A stretch of DNA of 64,000 nucleotides from Streptomyces sp. HNM0575 (GTDB lineage: Bacteria > Actinomycetota > Actinomycetes > Streptomycetales > Streptomycetaceae), in the NCBI RefSeq assembly GCF_012726265.1, contig NZ_JAASAG010000008.1, positions 62,001 to 126,000 on the forward strand, read 5' to 3'. The stretch's first letter is position 1. The number at the start of each line of letters is the position of its first letter. The notes under the pieces were generated by a model. It saw nothing but the letters and a program-made list of their open reading frames with translations, made no database searches and had not been told where the DNA came from. Below are positions 16,446 through 24,297 of the stretch, one piece after another. The position numbers and the translations under genes are program-made.

Positions 16446-16920
16446 GCCGCCAGACCATACCGGCCGGTCAGCGGCACCGGGCAAACGGATCCGGACCGCC
16501 CGCACCCGCGCATCCCACCCGAGCCCGCGCACCCCTCCGCAACCCCTTCCGCACCCGCGCCACCCTCCCGGGGCCGGAGCCGGAGCCGGAACCGGAGGCG
16601 GAAGCCGACCCGGAGCCGGGAACCGCCGTGCCCGTCCCGCCCGTTCCGGTAATGAGCAGGGGGGCTTGCGCGACCGGCCCCCGGACGCGTTACGCTACGG
16701 TCCGTATCGGAAAACGGGGATCTCCGGTGCGACGACCACGACCGCGCGCCTGACCACGCGCACCACCGAAGGCACCGCAGCCACGACCGGCATGACAGGC
16801 GTGGTGCCCCGGACATCACCACGAGCACACGACCGTCATCACGAGCACACGACCACCGCCGGGACGGGACGGGGCCCCGGCGCGACGCACATCACGGTGG
16901 GAAAGGGGGAGACTGGACTC
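16446..16920. promoter_or_regulatory. Divergent promoter region with TetR palindrome (16459-16468)
   Basis: ACCGGCCGGT at 16459-16468 is a perfect 10-bp palindrome 14 bases upstream of the TetR start and is the likely autoregulatory operator. Around 16560-16620 lies a GGAGCCGGAGCC-type microsatellite. A TTGCGC ... TACGCT pair near 16674-16696 (spacing about 17) is a plausible promoter for the plus-strand thioredoxin gene, whose ribosome site (GGGAAAGGGGGA) precedes 16921. No gene is supported here. Confidence 0.5.
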
Positions 16921-17889
16921 ATGCAGCCACGCAACATGTCCATGAGCGGAGTGGTCGACCTCTCCGCGGTGAAAGCGGCCGGTGAGGCCAAGCAGAAGGC
17001 AGAGCAGGCCAGGGCGGCACGCTCAGCGGATCCGGGCGGCGGGGCGGGAGCCCCGGTGAGCCTGGTGTTCGACGTAGACGAGGCCGGCTTCGAGGCGGAG
17101 GTCCTCCAGCGTTCCGCTGAGGTCCCCGTCGTCATCGACTTCTGGGCCGAGTGGTGCGAGCCCTGCAAGCAGCTGTCGCCCGTGCTCGAGCGACTGACGC
17201 GGGAGTACGCCGGGCGCGTGCTGCTCGCGAAGATCGACGCCGACAAGAACCAGATGCTGATGCAGCAGTTCGGCGTCCAGGGCATCCCCGCGGTGTTCGC
17301 GGTGGTGGCCGGGCAGGCGCTGCCGCTCTTCCAGGGAGCCGCCCCCGAGGCCCAGATCCGCCAGACCCTCGACCAGTTGATCCAGGTCTCCGAGGAGCGG
17401 TTCGGCATCACCGGCGTGCAGGGCGCCCTCGCCGAGGAGGGCGACGAAGAGGCCGCGGAGGCACCGGCGGCGCCGGAGGACCCCGCGCTGGCCGCCGCCC
17501 AGGAGGCCCTGGACTCGGGCGACTTGAACGGTGCCGTGCAGGCGTACAAGAACGTCCTGTCGGACGACCCGGGTCACACGGAGGCCCGCGTCGGCCTCGC
17601 GATGGCCGAGCTCCTCGCCCGCGTGCAGGACCTGGACGCGCAGCAGGTGCGCAAGGAGGCCGCGGACAAGCCCGCGGACGTGGCGGCCCAACTCCGCGCG
17701 GCGGACCTGGACATGGCGGGCGGCCATGTGGAGGACGCCTTCGGCCGGCTTGTGGAGACGGTGAAAAGGAGTGCTGGAGACGACAGGGAGACTGCGCGCC
17801 TGCGGCTACTTGAGCTCTTCGAAGTGATTGGTGCGGAGGATCCACGGGTAGTCACCGCGCGTAGTGCCCTTGCACGCGTGCTGTTCTGA
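16921..17889 (+). CDS. Thioredoxin-domain/TPR co-chaperone-like protein (CnoX/YbbN type)
   Basis: 322 aa. A thioredoxin fold at about residues 48-155 contains VVIDFWAEWCEPCKQLSP with active site C79-E-P-C82, where thioredoxins have C-G-P-C. The cis-Pro loop is GIPAVFAV. After an acidic linker (about 165-190), a TPR-like helical domain follows (ALAAAQEALDSGDLNGAVQAYKNVLSDDPGHTEARVGLAMAELL). This is the YbbN/CnoX layout; those proteins act as redox-linked holdases handing clients to GroEL or DnaK. The ATG at 16921 has a strong ribosome site. The two cysteines are kept, so a redox role is possible. It is cytoplasmic and monocistronic, followed by a hairpin. Confidence 0.9.
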   Translation: MQPRNMSMSGVVDLSAVKAAGEAKQKAEQARAARSADPGGGAGAPVSLVFDVDEAGFEAEVLQRSAEVPVVIDFWAEWCEPCKQLSPVLERLTREYAGRVLLAKIDADKNQMLMQQFGVQGIPAVFAVVAGQALPLFQGAAPEAQIRQTLDQLIQVSEERFGITGVQGALAEEGDEEAAEAPAAPEDPALAAAQEALDSGDLNGAVQAYKNVLSDDPGHTEARVGLAMAELLARVQDLDAQQVRKEAADKPADVAAQLRAADLDMAGGHVEDAFGRLVETVKRSAGDDRETARLRLLELFEVIGAEDPRVVTARSALARVLF

Positions 17890-17941
17890 CGGGCGCTTGC
17901 GGTCTCGCACGTGCTGTCACGACAGGTGGTTTTAGCGACAT

Positions 17942-17983
17942 CAGCGGCTGTGTTTTGCCAAAACTTGGTAATCGCAGCCGCTG
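17942..17983. terminator. Compound hairpin after the thioredoxin/TPR gene
   Basis: The outer stem CAGCGGCTG (17942-17950) pairs with CAGCCGCTG (17975-17983). Inside, GTTTTG (17952-17957) pairs with CAAAAC (17959-17964). It starts 53 bases after the gene stop and is AT-richer than its surroundings. Terminator is the simplest reading. Confidence 0.55.
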
Positions 17984-18128
17984 TTACTCGTAGTAAATGA
18001 CCTCGCGCGCTTTCTTCTTGGATGTCCGGTTGGTTCCAGGCTTCGTGCCCCGGGGGTGACGACCCTGTGTGTCTGGCCTATGCTGATCGGCCGCCGTCCA
18101 GTTATCTGGCCGTTACTCACTGGTAACG
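17984..18128. promoter_or_regulatory. Two related TTACT...AGTAA inverted repeats upstream of the DUF6230 cassette
   Basis: Site 1 is TTACT-CGT-AGTAA (17984-17996). Site 2 is CGTTAC-N6-GTAACG (18111-18128), reading CGTTACTCACTGGTAACG. Both share GTTACTC and a mirrored GTAA half, so they look like two copies of one operator 127 bases apart. They lie 405-550 bases ahead of the DUF6230 gene. The cognate regulator is not evident; TetR-type is a guess. The rest of 17890-18532 holds no gene, and a short ACGTATACGT palindrome at 18397-18406. Confidence 0.45.
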
Positions 18129-18532
18129 CACCCCCTTGTGCGCAGGCTTCGGATGCACCACGATCGGCCAAGCTCGGTCCATCGCCCGCAGCCCGGCAAC
18201 CATTCGGCGCTTCGCGGACTTTGGATCCCCACCGGGCAGGACCGGCACGCAAACTTGAGCCCCATCCAGCAACATCGCCGGTCTTACGGACAGGGGGGTC
18301 TCTGCCGAACCGGCAGGGCCTGTCCGGAAAAGCAGGTTGCGCGAGAGCGTGGCCAGTGGTTGTCGCTCGGGGGTGATCGCCGACAGCTCGGACGTGACGT
18401 ATACGTACGTCTGTCGATGACGGCGCTCTCCTTCCCGAGGACGTAGCACTTCTCCCATCCCAGGTCAGGGAGCGGGCCGTTCAGGAGCGGTCCGTCCAGG
18501 CCGGAGATGTACGTCCGAGAAGGAGGAAAGTC

Positions 18533-19150
18533 ATGGAGTCCCTGGCTCGTGGCGGGACCAGATGGAAGCGGTTCGCCGTCGTCATGGTGCCGAGTGTCGC
18601 TGCCACCGCAGCGATAGGTGTGGCACTTTCGCAGGGTGCGCTGGCGGCGTCGTTCAGCGTCTCCGGCCAGCAGTTCAAGGTCACGGCCGACCGTCTGGAC
18701 GGCAAGGGCTTCGTCCAGTACGGGGCTGTCGACTCGACCAAGGCCGGTAAGAAGCCCGTCGCAGTCGTCGGCTTCAACGAGGCGAAGATCAAGAATCTTT
18801 GCCAGTCCGTCGTCGTGCCGGTTCCGGCGTTCGGCGACGTGACGATGAAGCTGAGCGCGGGGGCCGACGCGTCGGCCCCGGTCGAGGCGAAGAAGCTGTA
18901 CATCGATGCTGATGACATCGGCGCCAACGCCACGTTCAACAACATCGACATCGGCGTCGCGACCGACAGCACCTCGAAGGGCCCCGGTCCGAACAAGGGT
19001 GACAAGTACGCGCCCGGTTCGTTCGCCCAGCAGGCAGACAGCGCGACGTTCACGGACGTCAAGCAGCGTGCCTGGGCGACCACCGCCGGCACCTTCAAGC
19101 TCAGCGGCCTGAAGATGGGCGTGAAGAAAGGCAAGAACGAGTGCTACTGA
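18533..19150 (+). CDS. DUF6230-family exported protein
   Basis: 205 aa. The N-terminus RWKRFAVVMVPSVAATAAIGVALSQGALAASF is a signal sequence with a likely cut after ALA-A (about residue 39). The mature part is a beta-rich domain with FKVTADRLDGKGFVQYGAVDS near 50-70 and ATFTDVKQRAWATTAGTFKLSGLKMGV near 172-198. This family is common in Streptomyces and has at times been labelled cholesterol esterase without a recognisable hydrolase motif; I see no Ser-His-Asp signature. GGAGG lies about eight bases before the ATG. It starts a three-gene cassette with DUF6114 and a second exported protein, so a cell-envelope role is likely (inference). Confidence 0.88.
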   Translation: MESLARGGTRWKRFAVVMVPSVAATAAIGVALSQGALAASFSVSGQQFKVTADRLDGKGFVQYGAVDSTKAGKKPVAVVGFNEAKIKNLCQSVVVPVPAFGDVTMKLSAGADASAPVEAKKLYIDADDIGANATFNNIDIGVATDSTSKGPGPNKGDKYAPGSFAQQADSATFTDVKQRAWATTAGTFKLSGLKMGVKKGKNECY

Positions 19151-19261
19151 CAAGCACTCACTGACCGGACGGGTGCGGCGCGGCTGCTCTGTGCCGCCCC
19201 GCGCCCGTCCGGTCTGCTCCACCAACGCAAGCTTTTTGCCAGTCCCGAGGAGCTGTACGAC

Positions 19262-19897
19262 ATGAGCGCCGAGACGCGACAAAGGCTGACGACCGGATTC
19301 GGCCAGAAGCGCAGTTCCTTCCGGGACTGGCGCGGACAGCGCCCGTTCTGGGGCGGACTGCTGACGCTTCTCGCCGGATTTCCGATCGCGTACATCCCGT
19401 ATCACAACCTCACGTTGGGGTCCTTGACGATCCGGATGTCGACGACGGCGGGCGCAGGCTCGCTGATCATCGGCGTTCTGCTCGTCGTACTCGGGTTGAC
19501 GATGTGGTTCCAGCCGCACTCTCGGGTCTTTGCCGGTATCGCGGCGATTCTGCTGTCCCTTGTCGCCCTGGTCGTCTCGAACTTCGGCGGCTATGTCATC
19601 GGATTCCTGCTGGGTCTGATCGGCGGTGCCCTCGGTGTCTCCTGGGGGCCGGGAAAGCCCCTCGCCAAGCGTGAGGCCGAAGACGACGAGCCTCTGGACG
19701 CCGACGACGCGCCTGCCCGCAGGGCGCCTTCGAGTCCGACGTACTCCTCGTCGCCCACCGGCGCGGACAAGGACAAGGGCGCGGACACCGGACGTCTGAC
19801 GGGCACGGCCCAGGACGACCTTTCAGTCTTTGGAACGGCTTCGTCGACCGGAGCCGCCGATGCGAACCACGGGAACGGGAGGCACCGTGCCGGGTGA
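19262..19897 (+). CDS. DUF6114-family membrane protein
   Basis: 211 aa. An N-terminal cytoplasmic segment (SFRDWRGQRPFWGGLLTLLAGFPIAYIPY) leads into four hydrophobic helices between about residues 28 and 130, ending GYVIGFLLGLIGGALGVSWGPG. The last 80 residues are hydrophilic and low complexity (Asp, Ala, Ser, Thr). R-G-Q-R-P-F-W-G-G is the family hallmark. It lies 111 bases after the DUF6230 gene, and its end overlaps the start of the third cassette gene. Constant pairing of these families suggests that the membrane protein anchors or exports the secreted partners (inference). Confidence 0.87.
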   Translation: MSAETRQRLTTGFGQKRSSFRDWRGQRPFWGGLLTLLAGFPIAYIPYHNLTLGSLTIRMSTTAGAGSLIIGVLLVVLGLTMWFQPHSRVFAGIAAILLSLVALVVSNFGGYVIGFLLGLIGGALGVSWGPGKPLAKREAEDDEPLDADDAPARRAPSSPTYSSSPTGADKDKGADTGRLTGTAQDDLSVFGTASSTGAADANHGNGRHRAG

Positions 19898-21200
19898 CGA
19901 GGTTCATGAGGAGGCGGTGCCGTCGGCGCAAGAAGCGTCCGACGCCGGCCGGGGAAGAATCGGACCGCGGCACGCGGCGCCGAGGAAGCCGCTGCTGAAC
20001 CGTCTGCATGTTCCCGCGGGCAAGGCGATAGCCATCGCGGCTATGCCGTCCGCGGTCTTGATGGGGATGGGGCTGACGCCCCAGCTGGCCAGCGCCAAGC
20101 CGCTGCCCAAGAACCCCTTCAAGGGCGGCGCCTGTGTGTCTCAGCCCGACAAGGACGAGAACCAGGACAAGGCCGCGAAGGAAAGGCTCGAGAAGGCCAA
20201 GGAGAAGGCGGAGAAGGAGAGGGAGAAGCAGCGGGAAGAAGCCGGCAAGGACGGCTCCGACTCCAAGCCCGGTTCCGGCTCGGACTCCTCCAAGCCCGAC
20301 CCGAGCCCCTCACCGTCCGGTGACAGCGGCGGCAGCGGCGGTTCCGGGGACCCGTCGCCGAGCCCGTCGCCGTCCGACCCCGATGAGGACGACGGCGACG
20401 ACGACGGCGGCCTGCTGGGCGGCATCGGCGACGCGATCGGCGACGTCCTGACCCCGAAGGAGAAGAAGGAGAAGGCGGCCGAGGAGAAGAAGAAGGAAGA
20501 GGAGAAGGCTTCTTCCGACTCCGGCTCCGGGTCGTCCGGTTCTTCGGCCTCCAAGTCGGACAAGCCCGTCGAGGACGCCGTCGGCAAGGTCGGCGACGGC
20601 CTCAAGGACACCACCGACAAGCTCGGCAAGGGTGTCGAGGACGTCGGCAAGGGTGCCAAGGACAAGCTGCCTTCGGCGGGCGGCGACGACGAGGCAGGGA
20701 AGGACACCGCCCGCAAGGACGGCAAGGACTTCCCCTGCGTCGAGGAGAAGAAGTCCGCCGGCAAGGACGAGCAGACCCCGAACACCCTGCCCAACGAAGC
20801 GTGGCGGCTGGAGGCCAGTTCGCTCGGACTGCACGGCCTGGACTACGAGGGCGTCGTCAACATCCGTACTCAGGACGGAAAGACGAAGCAGGCCCTCAAG
20901 TTCACCGCCAGCAGCCTCGACATCGGCGACCTGCACCAGATCGTGACGGGCCCGGACGGCACGAACTATCACGTGCGCGCTGCCCAGGGCTCCACCTCCA
21001 CGGTCAAGGGCGGCAAGGTGACGATGTACACCGAGGAGCTCAAGGGCAATCTGTTCGGCCTGATCCCGATCACCTTCGACCCGGAGCACCCACCGCCGCT
21101 GAACATCCCGGAGGCGTACTTCACCAACGTGAAGGTCAAGCAGGCCGGTCAGTTCGGCGGGAACCTCACTGTTCCCGGAATGCACCAGACGATCGACTGA
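19887..21200 (+). CDS. Exported Lys/Glu-rich protein with C-terminal DUF6230-like domain
   Basis: 437 aa if started at GTG 19887 (GGGAGG just upstream); an in-frame ATG at 19860 is also possible. A hydrophobic segment (KAIAIAAMPSAVLMGMGLTPQLASA, about residues 45-70) is a signal peptide or anchor. Then comes a long charged, low-complexity middle (Lys/Glu heptads near 90-115, Ser/Pro/Asp stretches, another Lys/Glu run near 185-205). The C-terminal 130 residues are folded: LEASSLGLHGLDYEGVVNIRT, and near the end AYFTNVKVKQAGQFGGNLTVPGMH. That end resembles the ATFTDVK...GTFKLSGLKMGV end of the DUF6230 protein two genes upstream, suggesting a shared domain. Function unknown. A strong terminator follows. 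Confidence 0.8.
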   Translation: MPGDEVHEEAVPSAQEASDAGRGRIGPRHAAPRKPLLNRLHVPAGKAIAIAAMPSAVLMGMGLTPQLASAKPLPKNPFKGGACVSQPDKDENQDKAAKERLEKAKEKAEKEREKQREEAGKDGSDSKPGSGSDSSKPDPSPSPSGDSGGSGGSGDPSPSPSPSDPDEDDGDDDGGLLGGIGDAIGDVLTPKEKKEKAAEEKKKEEEKASSDSGSGSSGSSASKSDKPVEDAVGKVGDGLKDTTDKLGKGVEDVGKGAKDKLPSAGGDDEAGKDTARKDGKDFPCVEEKKSAGKDEQTPNTLPNEAWRLEASSLGLHGLDYEGVVNIRTQDGKTKQALKFTASSLDIGDLHQIVTGPDGTNYHVRAAQGSTSTVKGGKVTMYTEELKGNLFGLIPITFDPEHPPPLNIPEAYFTNVKVKQAGQFGGNLTVPGMHQTID

Positions 21201-21321
21201 GCAGACCGCGTCGGCCGTACGGGCCGTACGTACGGAACGGGCACGACAGCAGGACCGCACGACAGCACAACAGAACGACTGAAGCGCCACCACAGCAGAC
21301 TTCAGCCGGGAGCCGCATACA

Positions 21322-21360
21322 GCAGGGCCCGCGACCTCTCAACGAGGCCGCGGGCCCTGC
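21322..21360. terminator. Bidirectional hairpin between the DUF6230 cassette and pyk
   Basis: GCAGGGCCCGCG (21322-21333) pairs perfectly with CGCGGGCCCTGC (21349-21360) across a 15-base loop. It lies between two convergent transcription units, 122 bases after one stop and 45 bases from the other. Confidence 0.8.
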
Positions 21361-21405
21361 TACTTGCTCGCCTGCCGCCGGCAGGGAACGCCGGCGGGGC
21401 CGGCG

Positions 21406-22833
21406 TCAGCTCCGGGTGTCGCCCAGGTGGTGCACCCGCACCATGTTGGTGGTGCCGGGAACGCCGGGAGGCGAGCCCGCGGTGATGAGCATCGTGTCGC
21501 CCGCGTCGTAGCGCTGGAGCTTCAGCAGCTCCGCGTCGACCAGTTCGACCATCTCGTCGGTGTGCTGGACGTGCGGCACCACATAGGTCTCCACGCCCCA
21601 GCTCAGGGTGAGCTGGTTGCGCGTCTCGGGCTCGGTGGTGAAGGCGAGGATGGGCTGGCAGGAGCGGTAGCGGGAGAGCCGGCGCGCCGTGTCCCCGGAC
21701 TTGGTGAAGGCCACGAGCGCCTTGCCGTCGAGGAAGTCCGCCATCTCCGCCGCCGCGCGCGCCACCGAACCGCCCTGTGTACGGGGCTTCTTGCCCGGCA
21801 CGAGCGGCTGGAGCCCGCGGCTGAGCAGCTCCTCCTCGGCGGCCTCCACGATCTTCGACATCGTCTTGACCGTCTCGACCGGATACTGGCCGACGGACGA
21901 CTCGGCGGAGAGCATCACGGCGTCCGCGCCGTCGAGGATCGCGTTGGCGACGTCTGACGCCTCGGCGCGCGTGGGACGGGAGTTGGTGATCATCGACTCC
22001 ATCATCTGCGTCGCGACGATCACCGGCTTGGCGTTCCGCCGGCACATCTCGATGAGCCGCTTCTGCACCATCGGCACCCGCTCCAGCGGGTACTCCACGG
22101 CCAGGTCGCCACGGGCGACCATCACGCCGTCGAAGGCCATGACGACGTCCTCCATGTTCGCCACGGCCTGAGGCTTCTCGACCTTGGCGATCAGCGGGAC
22201 GCGGCGTCCGACCTCGTCCATGATCCGGTGCACGTCCCGTACGTCGGAGGCGTCCCGCACGAAGGACAGCGCCACCATGTCGCAGCCCATGCGGAGCGCG
22301 AAGCGCAGGTCCTCGACGTCCTTCTCTGACAGCGCCGGGACGTTGACCGCCGCACCCGGCAGGTTGATGCCCTTGTGATCGGAGATCACGCCGCCCTCGA
22401 TCACGATGGTGCGCACGCGGGCGCCGTCCACCTCGACCACCTGGAGGGCGACGTTGCCGTCGTTGATCAGTACGGAGTCGCCCTTGGTGACGTCGCCCGG
22501 CAGCCCCTTGTAGGTGGTGCCGCAGATCGTCTTGTCACCCGTGACGTCCTCGGTGGTGATGATGAACTCCTCACCGCGCACCAGCTCCACCGGGCCCTCG
22601 GCGAACGTCTCCAGACGGATCTTGGGCCCCTGGAGGTCCGCGAGCACGCCCACGGCGCGGCCCGTCTCCTCGGCGGCCTTGCGGAGACGGTCGTACCGCT
22701 CCTGGTGCTCGGGCTGGCTGCCGTGGCTCATGTTGAAGCGGGCCACGTTCATGCCGGCCTCGATCAGCGTCTTCAGCTGCTCGTACGAGTCGACGGCCGG
22801 GCCGAGGGTGCAGACGATTTTGGAACGGCGCAT
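21406..22833 (-). CDS. pyk: Pyruvate kinase
   Basis: 475 aa, full length. It converts phosphoenolpyruvate and ADP to pyruvate and ATP. Recognised segments are MRRSKIVCTLGPAVDS (N-terminus), ARFNMSHGSQPEH (substrate Arg/Asn site), the B domain, PLIAKVEKPQAV (catalytic Lys and Glu), MVARGDLAVEYPLERV (metal binding) and KPVIVATQMMESMI. The gene is downstream of ackA (84-base gap) and co-oriented with pta and ackA, giving a pta-ackA-pyk order. From memory it corresponds to the second of two Streptomyces pyruvate kinases (Pyk2-type locus). Confidence 0.97.
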   Translation of the reverse strand: MRRSKIVCTLGPAVDSYEQLKTLIEAGMNVARFNMSHGSQPEHQERYDRLRKAAEETGRAVGVLADLQGPKIRLETFAEGPVELVRGEEFIITTEDVTGDKTICGTTYKGLPGDVTKGDSVLINDGNVALQVVEVDGARVRTIVIEGGVISDHKGINLPGAAVNVPALSEKDVEDLRFALRMGCDMVALSFVRDASDVRDVHRIMDEVGRRVPLIAKVEKPQAVANMEDVVMAFDGVMVARGDLAVEYPLERVPMVQKRLIEMCRRNAKPVIVATQMMESMITNSRPTRAEASDVANAILDGADAVMLSAESSVGQYPVETVKTMSKIVEAAEEELLSRGLQPLVPGKKPRTQGGSVARAAAEMADFLDGKALVAFTKSGDTARRLSRYRSCQPILAFTTEPETRNQLTLSWGVETYVVPHVQHTDEMVELVDAELLKLQRYDAGDTMLITAGSPPGVPGTTNMVRVHHLGDTRS

Positions 22834-22917
22834 GGGGACGATCCTAACGGTTTGTTCAAACGCGGAACGTATCGGGGGTGAAGTGGATCACGAGTGCTTG
22901 AGGGGGCCTGCGGGGGG

Positions 22918-24297
22918 TCAGCGGCGAGCCGCGGAACCCGCCTCGCTGACCAGCGCATAGGTCTGCCGGGCGATCTCCAGCTCCTCATCGGTCGGTACGA
23001 CGGCCACCGCGACGGGGGCTCCGTCGGGCGAGATCAGTGCGGGCTCCTTCGAGCCTTCGCCGGCCCGCGGCGCCTCGTTGCGGGCGTCGTCGACGGACAG
23101 TCCGAAACCCTCCAGGCCCTCCAGCGCGGCCCGCCGTACCGGAGCGGAGTTCTCGCCCACTCCCGCGGTGAAGGCCACGGCGTCCACGCGGCCCAGCACC
23201 GCGCAGTAGGCGCCGATGTACTTCTTGAGGCGGTGGATGTAGATGTCGAAGGCGAGCGCGGCGGCCTCATCCCCTTCGTCGATGCGGCGGCGGATCTCCC
23301 GCATGTCGTTGTCGCCGCACAGGCCGACGAGCCCGCTCCGCTTGTTCAGCAGCTCGTCGACCTCGTCGACCGACATGCCCGCGACCCTTACCAGATGGAA
23401 GACCACGGCAGGGTCCACGTCACCGGAGCGGGTACCCATGACCAGGCCCTCAAGCGGCGTCAGCCCCATCGAGGTGTCCACGCAGCGGCCAGCGCGCACG
23501 GCGGAGGCCGAGGCGCCGTTGCCGAGGTGCAGCACGATCACGTTGACCTCGGAGGGGTCCTTGCCGAGCAGTTCGGCGGTCTTCCGGGAGACGTACGCGT
23601 GCGAGGTGCCGTGGAAGCCGTAGCGGCGCACCCGGTGCTCATCGGCGGTGGCGGTGTCGATGGCGTACCGGGCGGCGTACTCCGGCATCGTCGTATGGAA
23701 GGTCGTGTCGAAGACGGCGACCTGCGGCAGCCGCGGATTGAGGGCGCGGGCGGTGACGATGCCTTCGAGGTTCGCGGGGTTGTGCAGCGGCGCCACGGGG
23801 ATCAGACGCTCGATCTCCGCGATCACGTCGTCGTCGACGAGCGTCGGCTGGGTGAAGGTCTGGCCGCCGTGGACCACGCGGTGCCCGATCGCGGCCAGCC
23901 GCGGGTCCTCCAAGCCGTGGCCGTCCGCCGCCAGTTCCCGCGAGACCGCCCGCAGCGCGGCCTCGTGGTCCGCGAACTCCTCGACGCGCTCCCGGCGTTC
24001 ATCTCCTGAAGCCGGTGGGGTCTCCCCGCCGGGTGGGGTCTCTCCGCCGTGGGCGGGGGAAGAGTGCGAGTACACGAGGCGCGACCCCTTCTCGCCGATC
24101 CGCTCCACGAGGCCCGCGGCCAGCCGCGAGCCGTCGGCCATCTCGATCAGCTGGTACTTGACCGAGGAGGAACCGGAGTTGAGCACGAGGACGCGGGTCG
24201 CGGAGTTCGTGGGGGTCGCGGAGTCCGCGGAAGTCGCGGAGTTCGCGGAGTTCGCGGCGGACCCGGGGGTCGGGGGAGACGCGGAGGACGCGGTCAC
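22918..24297 (-). CDS. ackA: Acetate kinase with expanded N-terminus
   Basis: 459 aa from the GTG at 24297. It interconverts acetyl phosphate + ADP and acetate + ATP. Family signatures are VLVLNSGSSSVKYQLIEM, HRVVHGG, YGFHGTSHAYVSR, HLGNGASASAVRAGRCVDTSMG, GTRSGDVDP and FTAGVGENSAPVR. The usual protein starts at or just before VLVLNSGSS; here about 35 residues of Ala/Ser/Asn/Thr repeat (AANSANSATSADSATPTNSATR) precede it, encoded by a repeated CGCGGAGTTCG element. A second small duplication, GGETPPGGETPP, lies near residue 80. The true start could be a codon inside the repeat. The gene is followed by pyk; pta lies 993 bases upstream. Confidence 0.95.
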   Translation of the reverse strand: MTASSASPPTPGSAANSANSATSADSATPTNSATRVLVLNSGSSSVKYQLIEMADGSRLAAGLVERIGEKGSRLVYSHSSPAHGGETPPGGETPPASGDERRERVEEFADHEAALRAVSRELAADGHGLEDPRLAAIGHRVVHGGQTFTQPTLVDDDVIAEIERLIPVAPLHNPANLEGIVTARALNPRLPQVAVFDTTFHTTMPEYAARYAIDTATADEHRVRRYGFHGTSHAYVSRKTAELLGKDPSEVNVIVLHLGNGASASAVRAGRCVDTSMGLTPLEGLVMGTRSGDVDPAVVFHLVRVAGMSVDEVDELLNKRSGLVGLCGDNDMREIRRRIDEGDEAAALAFDIYIHRLKKYIGAYCAVLGRVDAVAFTAGVGENSAPVRRAALEGLEGFGLSVDDARNEAPRAGEGSKEPALISPDGAPVAVAVVPTDEELEIARQTYALVSEAGSAARR

